From Alkaliflexus imshenetskii DSM 15055 (lineage in GTDB: Bacteria > Bacteroidota > Bacteroidia > Bacteroidales > Marinilabiliaceae), in assembly GCF_000517065.1 (NCBI RefSeq), contig NZ_KI912105.1, positions 1,596,405 through 1,660,404 on the forward strand: DNA of 64,000 nucleotides. The letters are read 5' to 3'. A program made the position numbers and the translations under genes. Positions 9,490 to 18,002 of this stretch are shown here, piece after piece. A model generated the notes under the pieces. That model was not told the origin of the DNA. It saw only the letters and a list, made by a program, of their open reading frames with translations, and ran no database searches. Position 1 is the first letter of the stretch. Each line of letters begins with the position of its first letter.

Positions 9490-11226
9490 CTACTGTTTCA
9501 CAAACTGATAAGTACCTTCAGAAAAATCGTTGGCAACCTCAATACGCACCTTGTAGTTTCCTGATTCAGTGATACATTTAAAATTAGAACCACCCTTATT
9601 GGTCATAGAGCCTGAGAGCGCTTGTGGATCATCGGCACCAAACTCAACATCCCATGGAGAGTTGAACTTCATATCATGACCTGAGTTCAATTGGGCGGTT
9701 ACTTCAAAAATGTATGGATGTTTATATTCCATCACAAACTCATTTCTCGAATCCCAGTCTGCCCAATGAAAAAGTTTCATATTGTAATGATGCCAACTGA
9801 CATTTGCGGTCTCAAAATTCACTGTAAGTTTATAAGCCTGATTGCGGGCCACTGTAAACACTTGTCCTCCTTCGCCAAAACTGACTACGCCTGCAGGTTT
9901 GTCCCCTCCAGGGTTATCAGTCTCACCAAGAAGCCCTGCAAGATTATAGGTTGTGCCAGAGCCATCCTCCTTGCTGTTAAAAGAGTAATGTAGGGAACTT
10001 TGCAATGCCAGATACACATCACTTTCAAAACGGCTGCCGTTCTTCACCAATTGTGCTACGACATCAGTTCCGGAGAGGAGAAACAGTGTCTCAGGAACGG
10101 ATGATGGAGGCGTAACGCTGTTGTCAACTTCAGTGGAAAACAGGTACTTATCACCTGATAGGTTCAAGGTGACAATATGCCTTCCCGGTTGTGGAATCTC
10201 AACATCCTGTAAGGACAGCCCCGCACTGGCAGCCTGAGACTCCATATACACCTCGTTGGCAGTTCCCTGTATTTGTTTTATGTTGTATGCCCAATCCCCA
10301 TTAGCACGGAAAATAAATCTTGGGGTTTCGTTTTCGTCGTCGATAAAATCGACTACTCCCCGCCAAATGCCGTTGCCGATGTATGCGAGTGGCACATCGC
10401 CACCCCATCCGCCAGGAACGCCATTACCAACCAGACTCCACTTATCAATCTTTAAGAGCGAATAAGTATTGGTATTAAAGTCAACGATGATACGCCAGGT
10501 TCCTTCTCCGGGAGTTGAAATAGCCGGTCCGGCCTTGGCCAATGCACCACCACTTGCCCCATAGGCTACAGATTCCTGTGAAGGCATTGCAAGGAAACGA
10601 TAAGTTCCACTGGACTTAAATGAGGTATAAACTTCAAAAACATTGGCCGGATTGCCATCCGCATCTTTAAGGGCACGCATGGATATGGCATTTGCCGCCG
10701 ACTCCCCAGCTTCGGTTGCACTACCGGTGAGATATAATGACAAAGGAATCGCCTCGGTAGCAAATCGCTTTAACACGATTGCTCGCTCAGCATGAGTTGT
10801 TTTGTCCATACAGGTAGCCACTACCCGCCATTGCAAATTTACCTCGATCCCGGCCTCATACCCTGCAGCAGATAACGCCTGATCAATCTGCTGATAAGTA
10901 GGAGAAACCTGAGTTGCCCTACCATTATTTGCAGAACTGGTTTTAAACAAGAAAGACTCTGAATCACTTGATTCAGGATTAACCAGCAAAAGAGAGTATG
11001 TTACAAGATAACCTGCATCCGACACAGCAGCATCCCATTCAAAATCAATCCTATTTAAGGGATTGGCCTCATCAAGAATAACAGATGCGCCATTATTGGG
11101 ACTTAATAAGACCGGTGATGTAAAATTCCACTGGCCAACCGGATCTAAATTATCCTTTAACTCGCACGATGACATCCAGACTGCTAAACAAGCTGTTAGT
11201 AATGTCGGTAATATATTTTTCTTCAT
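9490..11226 (-). CDS. SusE/SusF-like surface glycan-binding lipoprotein
   Basis: A 578-residue lipoprotein (MSSC lipobox near residue 21). The N-terminal region (about 25-150) matches the SusE-type Ig-like domain (PVLLSPNNGASV ... FEWDAA). It is followed by two or three starch-binding-like beta modules (LYLTGSATEAG, WSLVGNGVPGGWGGD, LFLLSGTD). Such proteins sit on the cell surface and capture glycan for the SusCD transporter. Position between two GH30 genes and downstream of susD fits this role. Sequence divergence in this class is high, so the bound glycan must be inferred from the neighbouring enzymes. Confidence 0.82.
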   Translation of the reverse strand: MKKNILPTLLTACLAVWMSSCELKDNLDPVGQWNFTSPVLLSPNNGASVILDEANPLNRIDFEWDAAVSDAGYLVTYSLLLVNPESSDSESFLFKTSSANNGRATQVSPTYQQIDQALSAAGYEAGIEVNLQWRVVATCMDKTTHAERAIVLKRFATEAIPLSLYLTGSATEAGESAANAISMRALKDADGNPANVFEVYTSFKSSGTYRFLAMPSQESVAYGASGGALAKAGPAISTPGEGTWRIIVDFNTNTYSLLKIDKWSLVGNGVPGGWGGDVPLAYIGNGIWRGVVDFIDDENETPRFIFRANGDWAYNIKQIQGTANEVYMESQAASAGLSLQDVEIPQPGRHIVTLNLSGDKYLFSTEVDNSVTPPSSVPETLFLLSGTDVVAQLVKNGSRFESDVYLALQSSLHYSFNSKEDGSGTTYNLAGLLGETDNPGGDKPAGVVSFGEGGQVFTVARNQAYKLTVNFETANVSWHHYNMKLFHWADWDSRNEFVMEYKHPYIFEVTAQLNSGHDMKFNSPWDVEFGADDPQALSGSMTNKGGSNFKCITESGNYKVRIEVANDFSEGTYQFVKQ

Positions 11227-11325
11227 AAATTTAAACAGTTAAAATTGCAGGAAAGTCAAAAAAAATGGATTATGAATGCCTGCAATGGTTTTTAAACTAA
11301 CGTTGACTAAAAATCAGGTATGCGA

Positions 11326-12777
11326 CTACCAGACAATAGTAGCCACTGAACGTTCAGAAAGCGTATAATCGAGACGATGCCCGTTAAACTTAACCGAAAA
11401 GGTTTTGGATGCATATCCGGTGTTAAGCACAACAAGCACTTTTGACCCGTCTGGATTCAGAAATGCCACACTTTCGAGTCGTTCTGCAGATGCAAACGCG
11501 GTGGATTTCACCCGTCTGGCACCCGGCTTAACAAACTTAGACATGTGCCCCAATGCATAATACTCTACATTTTTCTCAATACCGCCATTGGAAAGAATGG
11601 TTACAACGCCTCTGCAATCCTGACAGCCTCCATTTTTTGGTCCGCCATCAGAATCTAAAGCGAGATTCCATAAAAGCGCATTCTTCGACCAATTATTTGC
11701 AGTGCCGATAAAAATGTTGGACATCTTCCAGTTTAGATTATCAGAGAAATCTGTAGCCCATCCTCCTCCTGATATTTCAGTGAAATATAACCCCTTATCA
11801 GGATGGGCGGCATGAACCTGCGACATTGCCGAAACGTCGCCACCATAGGCATGAAATGCCGAGCCTGCCACATAATTGCGTGTTACAGGATCATTCAAAA
11901 TATGAATAGGGTAGTCAGGCTGATCCCAATTATGATCGTAAATTATGATTTTGGCATCAATCCCTTCTGCCTCAAACAACGGCCCCAGATGATCGCGCAC
12001 AAAAACATTCTGCTCGGCAGCTTCCATTCGCATGGAAGGATAGCCAGAGGTAGTGTGCAACGGCTCATTCTGCACTGTAATGGCATCAATTCGGATACCT
12101 TCATTCTGATAAGCACGAATGAACTTCACAAAATAGAGCGCATATGCCCCGTACCATTCCGGCTTAAGACTTCCGCCTCCCAGAGCGGCATTGGATTTCA
12201 TCCAGGCTGGCGCACTCCAGGGACTTCCCATGATTTTGATATCTGGATTTATGGCCAATATCTCTTTAAGGATTGGAATGATGTCAGCCCGATCAGGATC
12301 AACAGAAAATAAAAGTTGATCCGGATCTGTACTTCCAACAGGTAGGTCGTTATAAGTATAATTGCCAAGCGAGAAATCTGATGCTCCCATAGGCAGTCTT
12401 AAATAACTAATGCCAATTCCGTTATCGGGATGAAATAGATCCGACAAGAGCTGGGTTCTTTGTGTAGCACCTAACTGGCGATTGATTAACCATGCAGAAG
12501 AGCCTGTTAAAGCAGCACCAAAGCCTTCCATCTCCTGCAAACGATCATCAAAGTTGATGCTAATTGCCGGAAAGGAAGTTTCAACCCCATCAAAAATGGC
12601 AATATCCAGACCAGGACTTAAAAGTCGGTTTCGTGCCCCTGAAGTAACCCAAACACGAGCTTTATCTATTCCTTCGCCCGGCGGTTTTGGCGGTTCAAAT
12701 CCCTCTTTGCTTTCTGAACATGAAAACATTAACAAAAACACCGGTATAATCAAATATGTGAAAATTCTTTTCTTCAT
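11326..12777 (-). CDS. GH30 family glycosidase (lipoprotein), copy 2
   Basis: A 483-residue GH30 enzyme with lipoprotein signal (LMFSC, Cys20), the EGFGAALTGSSAW motif near 84, acid/base Glu238 in TVQNEPLH and nucleophile Glu334 in YFTEISGGG. ATG at 12777 gives an ordinary signal peptide and is preferred over a GTG 21 bases upstream. It closely resembles the copy at 8026-9429, so the pair probably arose by duplication. It follows susD, as does the GH30 gene of known beta-1,6-glucan PULs. Confidence 0.9.
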   Translation of the reverse strand: MKKRIFTYLIIPVFLLMFSCSESKEGFEPPKPPGEGIDKARVWVTSGARNRLLSPGLDIAIFDGVETSFPAISINFDDRLQEMEGFGAALTGSSAWLINRQLGATQRTQLLSDLFHPDNGIGISYLRLPMGASDFSLGNYTYNDLPVGSTDPDQLLFSVDPDRADIIPILKEILAINPDIKIMGSPWSAPAWMKSNAALGGGSLKPEWYGAYALYFVKFIRAYQNEGIRIDAITVQNEPLHTTSGYPSMRMEAAEQNVFVRDHLGPLFEAEGIDAKIIIYDHNWDQPDYPIHILNDPVTRNYVAGSAFHAYGGDVSAMSQVHAAHPDKGLYFTEISGGGWATDFSDNLNWKMSNIFIGTANNWSKNALLWNLALDSDGGPKNGGCQDCRGVVTILSNGGIEKNVEYYALGHMSKFVKPGARRVKSTAFASAERLESVAFLNPDGSKVLVVLNTGYASKTFSVKFNGHRLDYTLSERSVATIVW

Positions 12778-12881
12778 CCTTAAATAATCAATGAACACCG
12801 AAGCCTAAGCCCCTATTCATATTAGGTTATAAATAAAATGACTGTACGCGTTATTATAAGAAACAGAATACCAGTTATAAC

Positions 12882-12906
12882 AGACCGGAGAATCAGTTCT
12901 CCAGTC
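12882..12906. other. Small hairpin between susD and GH30
   Basis: GACCGGAGAA, a TCAG loop and TTCTCCAGTC form a short imperfect stem in the 149-bp gap between the genes. There is no T-run. It may be an intercistronic processing or stability element. Confidence 0.3.
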
Positions 12907-12926
12907 ATGTTATACAATTACTCCCT

Positions 12927-14408
12927 CTAATTATAACCCGGGTTTTGGGAGAGATTTGGGTTTCGGTTACGCTCCTGCTGGGGAATAGGTAACAGCATTT
13001 TATTCTCCGTCATATTGAAATCGACACGGACATTTGTGCGTAAGTCAATCTCGTTGAGGCTATTAATGACTTCAACCGCCATATTCAACCTTCTAAGATC
13101 GTCCCAGCGTCGGGCTTCCTGACACAACTCAAGCCTGCGCTCATTAAGAATTGCGAGACGCATTTCATTTTTATTTGATGCTGGCGTGTCTCCTAATCCA
13201 GCTCTGGAGCGGATTCGATTTAACTCGATTCGGGCAGATTCCAGCTGATCCAATTCATTAAGAGCTTCAGCTTTAAGCAGAACTATATCTGCCAATCGAA
13301 AAATATACTGTCGGTTTGTGCTTGCCCATCCGTTGGCACTTTTCCATTTAAACGCAAATGGGATGGAACTACCTACGGTATTGCCCCAAAATTCGTCGGC
13401 CCAGGGTACGGACTCAAACAAAAAACTGGCATTTTTACGAATCACGTCTCCCTCAGCATCAAATGCATTTATTAAATTGACCGATGGAACCACAAACTTT
13501 CTCCAGCTGTCGCCACTTATTGAAGGAGGCAGCAATAACTGTGGACCCCAGTTAGCCTCTGTATCGCCAGTATATTGAATTTCCATGATGGATTCATCAT
13601 TATTATAGTGATTACCATCGAAAAGATGTGCAAAGTTTTGCAACAACCGATAACCCGCTGCACTTTTCTCCACTTCCTGAGCGTAGAACAACACCTTTTG
13701 ATAATCACGATCGGGCTTATGCGCATAAACGGTAGCCATAAGTGCATTGGCTGAACCGGAAGTGGCTCGTGCCTTGTTTACGCTCTGGCTGGGCCCGTAA
13801 ACCTCAGGTAACCTTTCGAGGGCAAACTCAAGATCGCGGATAATCTGGGCGTAAACCTCAGTTACACTGCTTCGTGGCAACTGGGTTTCAGCAGGATCTA
13901 AAGAAGCGACCGGTTCGAGTACCAATGGCACCCCACCCCACATCTTCACCAACTGATAATAATGAAATGCCCTAAGAAAGGCGGCCTCACCAAGAATTTG
14001 CTCCCTTCGGTTGTTCTGATCTAATTTGAGGTCATTTATTGCGGGCACTTTCTGTAATACCACATTGGCTTTTGAGATGGCGTTATAAAGTTGAGTCCAA
14101 TTGTTGAAAAGCCTGCCATTTGTAGGCGAAAAATTGAGTTCGGCCACAGCAATAACTTCGGGATTGTCGCCTCCTGCATAATAGTTATCCGAAATTACAT
14201 CGTTAAAGATGATATTGTCCCAAATGTAATACTCAGACTGAAAGGAGTCATAAGCCCCTGTAAGCGCAGCTTCAGCATCACTTGCTGTACTGTATGCATT
14301 TCCAGAAGTGGCTTCAGAAATTGGATCAAGATCCAGAAAATCATCACAGGATGTTAGCCCAATTGTTGCCCCTACAAGTATATAATGAATGATATTTTTG
14401 ATTTTCAT
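12927..14408 (-). CDS. susD: SusD/RagB family glycan-binding lipoprotein
   Basis: A 493-residue SusD homologue that forms the lid of the SusC outer-membrane transporter. ATG at 14408 gives a lipoprotein signal ending GLTSC followed by DDFLDLDP, the classic SusD mature N-terminus. TPR-like helices follow, and the C-terminus has the family pattern LNRIRSRAGL ... ILNERRLELCQEARRWDDLRRL. It lies 40 bases after the susC stop. Because the phage splits susC, this gene is cut off from the native upstream promoter. The symbol denotes the family. Confidence 0.92.
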   Translation of the reverse strand: MKIKNIIHYILVGATIGLTSCDDFLDLDPISEATSGNAYSTASDAEAALTGAYDSFQSEYYIWDNIIFNDVISDNYYAGGDNPEVIAVAELNFSPTNGRLFNNWTQLYNAISKANVVLQKVPAINDLKLDQNNRREQILGEAAFLRAFHYYQLVKMWGGVPLVLEPVASLDPAETQLPRSSVTEVYAQIIRDLEFALERLPEVYGPSQSVNKARATSGSANALMATVYAHKPDRDYQKVLFYAQEVEKSAAGYRLLQNFAHLFDGNHYNNDESIMEIQYTGDTEANWGPQLLLPPSISGDSWRKFVVPSVNLINAFDAEGDVIRKNASFLFESVPWADEFWGNTVGSSIPFAFKWKSANGWASTNRQYIFRLADIVLLKAEALNELDQLESARIELNRIRSRAGLGDTPASNKNEMRLAILNERRLELCQEARRWDDLRRLNMAVEVINSLNEIDLRTNVRVDFNMTENKMLLPIPQQERNRNPNLSQNPGYN

Positions 14409-14448
14409 AATGCTAATATTTTTAGGATTCGATTTCATATACCGCAAT

Positions 14449-16448
14449 TTAGAATGATACATTCACACCAAAGATTACATTTCTGGTATGCGGGTACGTC
14501 CCATAATCAATTCCCAACGCCACATTGCTGGTTCCAAAGGCATTCACTTCAGGATCATAACCCGAATAACCGGTGAAGGTGAATAGGTTCTCTCCGGTAA
14601 CATGCAGCCTGACTCTTTGTAGATTGAAACGCGACAAAATATCGCGCGGCACCTCATAACCAAGGGTAATGGCTTTAACCCTCAGATAGGAGCCATCCTC
14701 CACAAACCGGGTGGAAATGATTGAGTTGTCGGTATTGTCGGCCATCGCCCGTGGAATATCGGTCACCTGGCCGGGTGTTTTCCAACGATTAAGTACTTTA
14801 CGACTTTGATTCTTTGCATCAATCATACCTTCCGTTTCGATTCTGGTCGCATTAAAGATATCATTGCCCTGTGAGCCTTGAAGGAAGAATGACAAGTCGA
14901 AATTCCTATATCCAAAAGTATTGGTCATTCCGTAAAGAAAATCCGGGTTTGGATTTCCGATAACGGTGCGATCTTCGGGCGACGGTTTATACACACTTGC
15001 GCCATTTCTGTTGATGTAATACATCATTCCGTTTGAAGGGTCAACACCTCCGGCCACATAGCCATAAAATAATCCCAATGGTTTCCCCTCGCGTGAATAA
15101 CTTACGTCGCCCCTTCCGGCCACACCGCCGCCAATAATTTCTTGTCCTACGGCATCAATTACTTTGTTGCGGTTAAAAGAGATATTGAAATCGGTGTCCC
15201 AGGTGAATTCACCAGTTACATTACGAGATGTAACCTGAAACTCTAGCCCCCTGTTCTCGAGCTTTCCTACGTTTTGCAGTCCACTCGAGAATCCGGTAGA
15301 ACGAGGCAAGTTCACATACAGTAATAAGTCGGAGGTATTCTTGATGTAGGCATCAGCTACTATAACCAATCTTGAGTTGAACAATGCCACATCAAGTCCA
15401 ATATTTTTTTGCTCTGTAGCCTCCCATTTAAGGTTTCGATTTTCGATAGAAGAGGGATAAGTACCGGGAAGAATTACCCCGCCGATGGGATAATTGGCAC
15501 CAACTCCCACCCGCCCAAGATAGGCGTAACCTGGAATTTTATCGTTACCAACCAACCCCCAACCAGCGCGTAGCTTCATATCTGACAGAAAATGCCATTT
15601 GGGCATAAAAGATTCTTGCGAAATTCGCCATCCGGCAGAAAAAGATGGAAAATACCCCCAGCGGTTTCCTGGACCAAAAGAGGATGATCCATCGGCTCTA
15701 AAATTTGCTGTTAGCAGATATTTATCGGCATAGTTGTAATTAAGCCTGCTTATAAAAGATGCATTGGCCTTTTCAGACTTGTTGGCATCTGCATTTTGAA
15801 TGGTTGAGCCGGCGTTTGGCGTAGTGATGGCATCGCTCGCAAACCCAATACGCTCGATGGAGCTGTTCTCCCATAAGTACTTTTGTGCAACCGCACCCCC
15901 CATAACATTAAAAGAATGTGCATCTATACTCTTGTTATATGAGAGGATATTTTCGAAAATCCAGAAATTACTCAAGTTGGTATTGTAGCGTCCAATTCCC
16001 TGACGTGCCCGGCCATAACTGGTGCGGAAAGGATCCAGAAAATAATCATACACAGAATTGGTGTACTCAATACCCAGGTTTGTTCTAAGTTTCAAATCCG
16101 GAATGATATTAACCTCTGAATACACATTGCCCAACAGCCGTTGACTTTTATAACTTCTGTCGGAGCCATCGGTAAAAGCAACCGGGTTTTCCCAATCTTG
16201 AAATGGGTTACTGGTAAAAGTACCATCGGCATTGTAAACTCCGATATTGGGTGGCGTAGACAACATTCCCAGTATTACACCACCTTGGTTGATTGCCTGG
16301 TTATCGGACACATCCACGTCGGAATAATGAGAATAGCTGATGTTGGCACCTAATTTAAACCAATCGTTCACCTCCTGATCCAAATTCATTTTAAAGTTAT
16401 ACCTGTCCATTGATGAACTTCTGACAGCTCCTTTTTGCTCCACCCAGC
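14449..16448 (-). pseudogene. susC: susC, 3' part, separated by prophage insertion
   Basis: This part encodes the beta-barrel two thirds of a SusC/RagA TonB-dependent outer-membrane transporter, from WVEQKGAVRSSS (typical barrel start) to the final strand NVIFGVNVSF. Reading runs open into the phage as far as 16530, but the protein sequence before WVEQ is phage-derived. Joined with 49663-50936 through one copy of the 4-bp repeat it gives exactly 3270 nt (1089 aa plus stop) with no frame error. The gene was therefore intact before insertion and shows no other decay. Confidence 0.95.
16445..16448 (+). repeat. Target-site duplication, copy 1 (CAGC)
   Basis: CAGC here and at 49663-49666 immediately flank the prophage. 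Keeping one copy restores the susC frame across the junction (ISGG-W-VEQKG). Confidence 0.85.
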
Positions 16449-16500
16449 TATATTGCGAAAAACGAATTGTGCTGCAATTTAAAAACGAATTGTGTAAAAC
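16449..16500 (+). promoter_or_regulatory. Phage right end with two transposase-binding-type sites
   Basis: Reading inward from the boundary, the end starts 5'-TATATTGCG and carries AAAACGAATTGT at 16459-16470, 10 nt inside the terminus. A second copy, AAAACGAATTGT, lies at 16482-16493. The same 12-mer, inverted, occurs twice at the other end at matching distance from the terminus. By analogy with Mu these are end-binding sites for the transposase. Confidence 0.75.
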
Positions 16501-16528
16501 AAAACACATCGAACATTGATTGCAGCAC
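16469..16528. repeat. 10-bp inverted repeat near the right end
   Basis: GTGCTGCAAT at 16469-16478 and ATTGCAGCAC at 16519-16528 are exact inverted copies. They enclose the second end site and lie between the methylase stop and the phage boundary. They could form a hairpin in read-through transcripts or be an additional protein-binding site. Confidence 0.55.
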
Positions 16529-16543
16529 ACATTTAAACTCCTT

Positions 16544-17347
16544 TTAAAACAGCTTTAAAGACTCATTAGGAGGTTGATAATTGCAAACCATCCATTCTTC
16601 TTGCTTTCTTCTTGATGTTTTGGATGCAGAAATCGTTCTCTCTATTCTATGGATAATCCATCCTTGTGACTTTGCCCGAAGCTCAATCTCATCATATGGA
16701 AACATAGTCAGCATGAATTGACCCTTTATATTTGACAGCAGATCTAAAAGAGACATTAAAGCGGTGTGATTAAACATACCGTCATAATGACCACAGTCAG
16801 AATTAATGTAAGGGGGATCGACAAAATGAAAGGTCTCGGCGCTATCGTAAGTTTGAATCACATCTAGCGCATTGCGATTTTCTATTGTAACTTTCTCTAA
16901 CCTTTTGCATAGTAGTTCAGTGAAGCCGTCTTTAGCCCCTTGAATCTTTTTGGGCATACCTCCACTAAAATCGTATCCAAAGGTTCCATCTAACCGGGAG
17001 CTAAAACTTGTCTTTGTGAGCGCCCACACAGCCCATGCTCGCTCAACAGGCGTGAAGTATTGCGGGTATGTATTGATATGTCTAGCATGGGCATGTATGT
17101 CGCGAGCGTGTAATGTCTTATTTATTTCACGTTTTAAGTCTGGGTAGTACATTTGGGCAACCCAGTAGAAATTTATCAACTCTCCATTTAAATCGTTAAT
17201 AATTTCTGAATCTGCAATAGGTTTAGCAAAGAGAACGGCCGCACCGCCGCAAAATGCCTCTGTATACCCTTTATGTGCAGGAATAAGCGGAATGATATGC
17301 TTTAGCATTGTTTGCTTGCCTCCGTAATAAGTAATCGGTGTTTTCAT
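16544..17347 (-). CDS. DNA adenine N6-methyltransferase (Dam/D12 class)
   Basis: A 267-residue methylase of the D12 (alpha) class that transfers a methyl group from S-adenosylmethionine to adenine N6. The SAM motif is YTEAFCGGAAVLF at about 28-40 (with YYGGKQ at 7-12), and the catalytic DPPY is at 177-180. The recognition sequence cannot be read from the protein. It is the last gene of the minus-strand late operon, where Mu has its DNA-modification gene mom. It probably protects phage DNA from host restriction, and no partner restriction enzyme is present. Confidence 0.9.
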   Translation of the reverse strand: MKTPITYYGGKQTMLKHIIPLIPAHKGYTEAFCGGAAVLFAKPIADSEIINDLNGELINFYWVAQMYYPDLKREINKTLHARDIHAHARHINTYPQYFTPVERAWAVWALTKTSFSSRLDGTFGYDFSGGMPKKIQGAKDGFTELLCKRLEKVTIENRNALDVIQTYDSAETFHFVDPPYINSDCGHYDGMFNHTALMSLLDLLSNIKGQFMLTMFPYDEIELRAKSQGWIIHRIERTISASKTSRRKQEEWMVCNYQPPNESLKLF

Positions 17348-17367
17348 AATTTATCTATATTTGTAAT

Positions 17368-17447
17368 CCCCAACAGAAAAAAAGCGCACCACCACAGCTG
17401 AAAGCATATGCCCTCAGCTGCCTTGGGTGCGCTGCACACTGTTGGGG
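17368..17447 (-). terminator. Nested triple hairpin with internal T7 run
   Basis: On the minus strand three nested inverted repeats are seen: outer CCCCAACAG/CTGTTGGGG (17439-17447 with 17368-17376), middle GCGCACC/GGTGCGC (17426-17432 with 17384-17390) and inner CAGCTGA/TCAGCTG (17414-17420 with 17395-17401). Seven T residues directly follow the middle stem, which makes a good intrinsic terminator before the methylase gene. The outer stem additionally encloses the T-run. Confidence 0.7.
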
Positions 17448-17462
17448 AACAGAAAGGTAGCT

Positions 17463-17483
17463 GGGGGCTCATTAGCCCCCTTT
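17463..17483. terminator. Short G/C hairpin after the DUF1617-like gene
   Basis: GGGGGCT, CATT loop, AGCCCCC and then TTT on the plus strand. It lies just after the stop of the minus-strand gene at 17488 and may work with the larger structure at 17368-17447. Confidence 0.5.
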
Positions 17484-17487
17484 GTAT

Positions 17488-17985
17488 TTATGACTCAATC
17501 ATTGGCATTAATACTTTCAGATAGTCATACTCAATTTCCGGCACATCGGCAAAGGGTATTTTCTTAAGTTCGATGTCGGCATTCTCTTCGAGAGTTTTGG
17601 TGAACTCCTCTTGTTTCTTTGATTCTTTTTCGAGAACCGTTTTGTACTTCTCTTCAAGCTCCTTTGCTTTTGTTTCAAAGGTTTCAGCATCCTTCACAAT
17701 ATTTGGGAAGCCATAGTCATGTCTGCGCTGGCCAGTGCCGTTTTGCCCTGAATAGAGAATGATTGTTCCCTGTTCGTCAATTTCGGCGTGACCTGACAGA
17801 AGTTCTCGTTTTTCTTGCAGGAATTTGTTGTAATCCTCAGATGGCTTACGAAGCTCTTCCAGTGCCTTGATGTGGCCGTCAATAGCCATTTCGTTGAGGA
17901 TTAGCGGCAGCTTGAATTTGTTTGTGCCTTTTTCTTTCACGGCTACAATAGCCTCTTTGATTTCAAATAATTGTTTGTTTTTCAT
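17488..17985 (-). CDS. DUF1617-like phage tail-region protein
   Basis: A 165-residue, highly charged protein. It resembles the DUF1617 pattern seen in Gram-positive phages: an N-terminal helix starting KNKQLFEIKEAI, a central EKRELLSGHAEIDEQG segment and a C-terminal ADIELKKIPFADVPE motif. Function is unknown, and a tail-fibre assembly or chaperone role is only an inference from its place after the tail-tip gene. ATG at 17985 avoids overlap with the upstream gene and is preferred over one at 18027. Confidence 0.6.
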   Translation of the reverse strand: MKNKQLFEIKEAIVAVKEKGTNKFKLPLILNEMAIDGHIKALEELRKPSEDYNKFLQEKRELLSGHAEIDEQGTIILYSGQNGTGQRRHDYGFPNIVKDAETFETKAKELEEKYKTVLEKESKKQEEFTKTLEENADIELKKIPFADVPEIEYDYLKVLMPMIES

Positions 17986-18002
17986 GTTATATGGATTAAA
18001 TA

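Noticed and set aside
14449-16530. SusC barrel fragment as an independent gene starting at 16530
   Set aside because: The first 27 or so residues are phage-end DNA without a signal peptide, plug or STN domain. It is a truncated 3' part.
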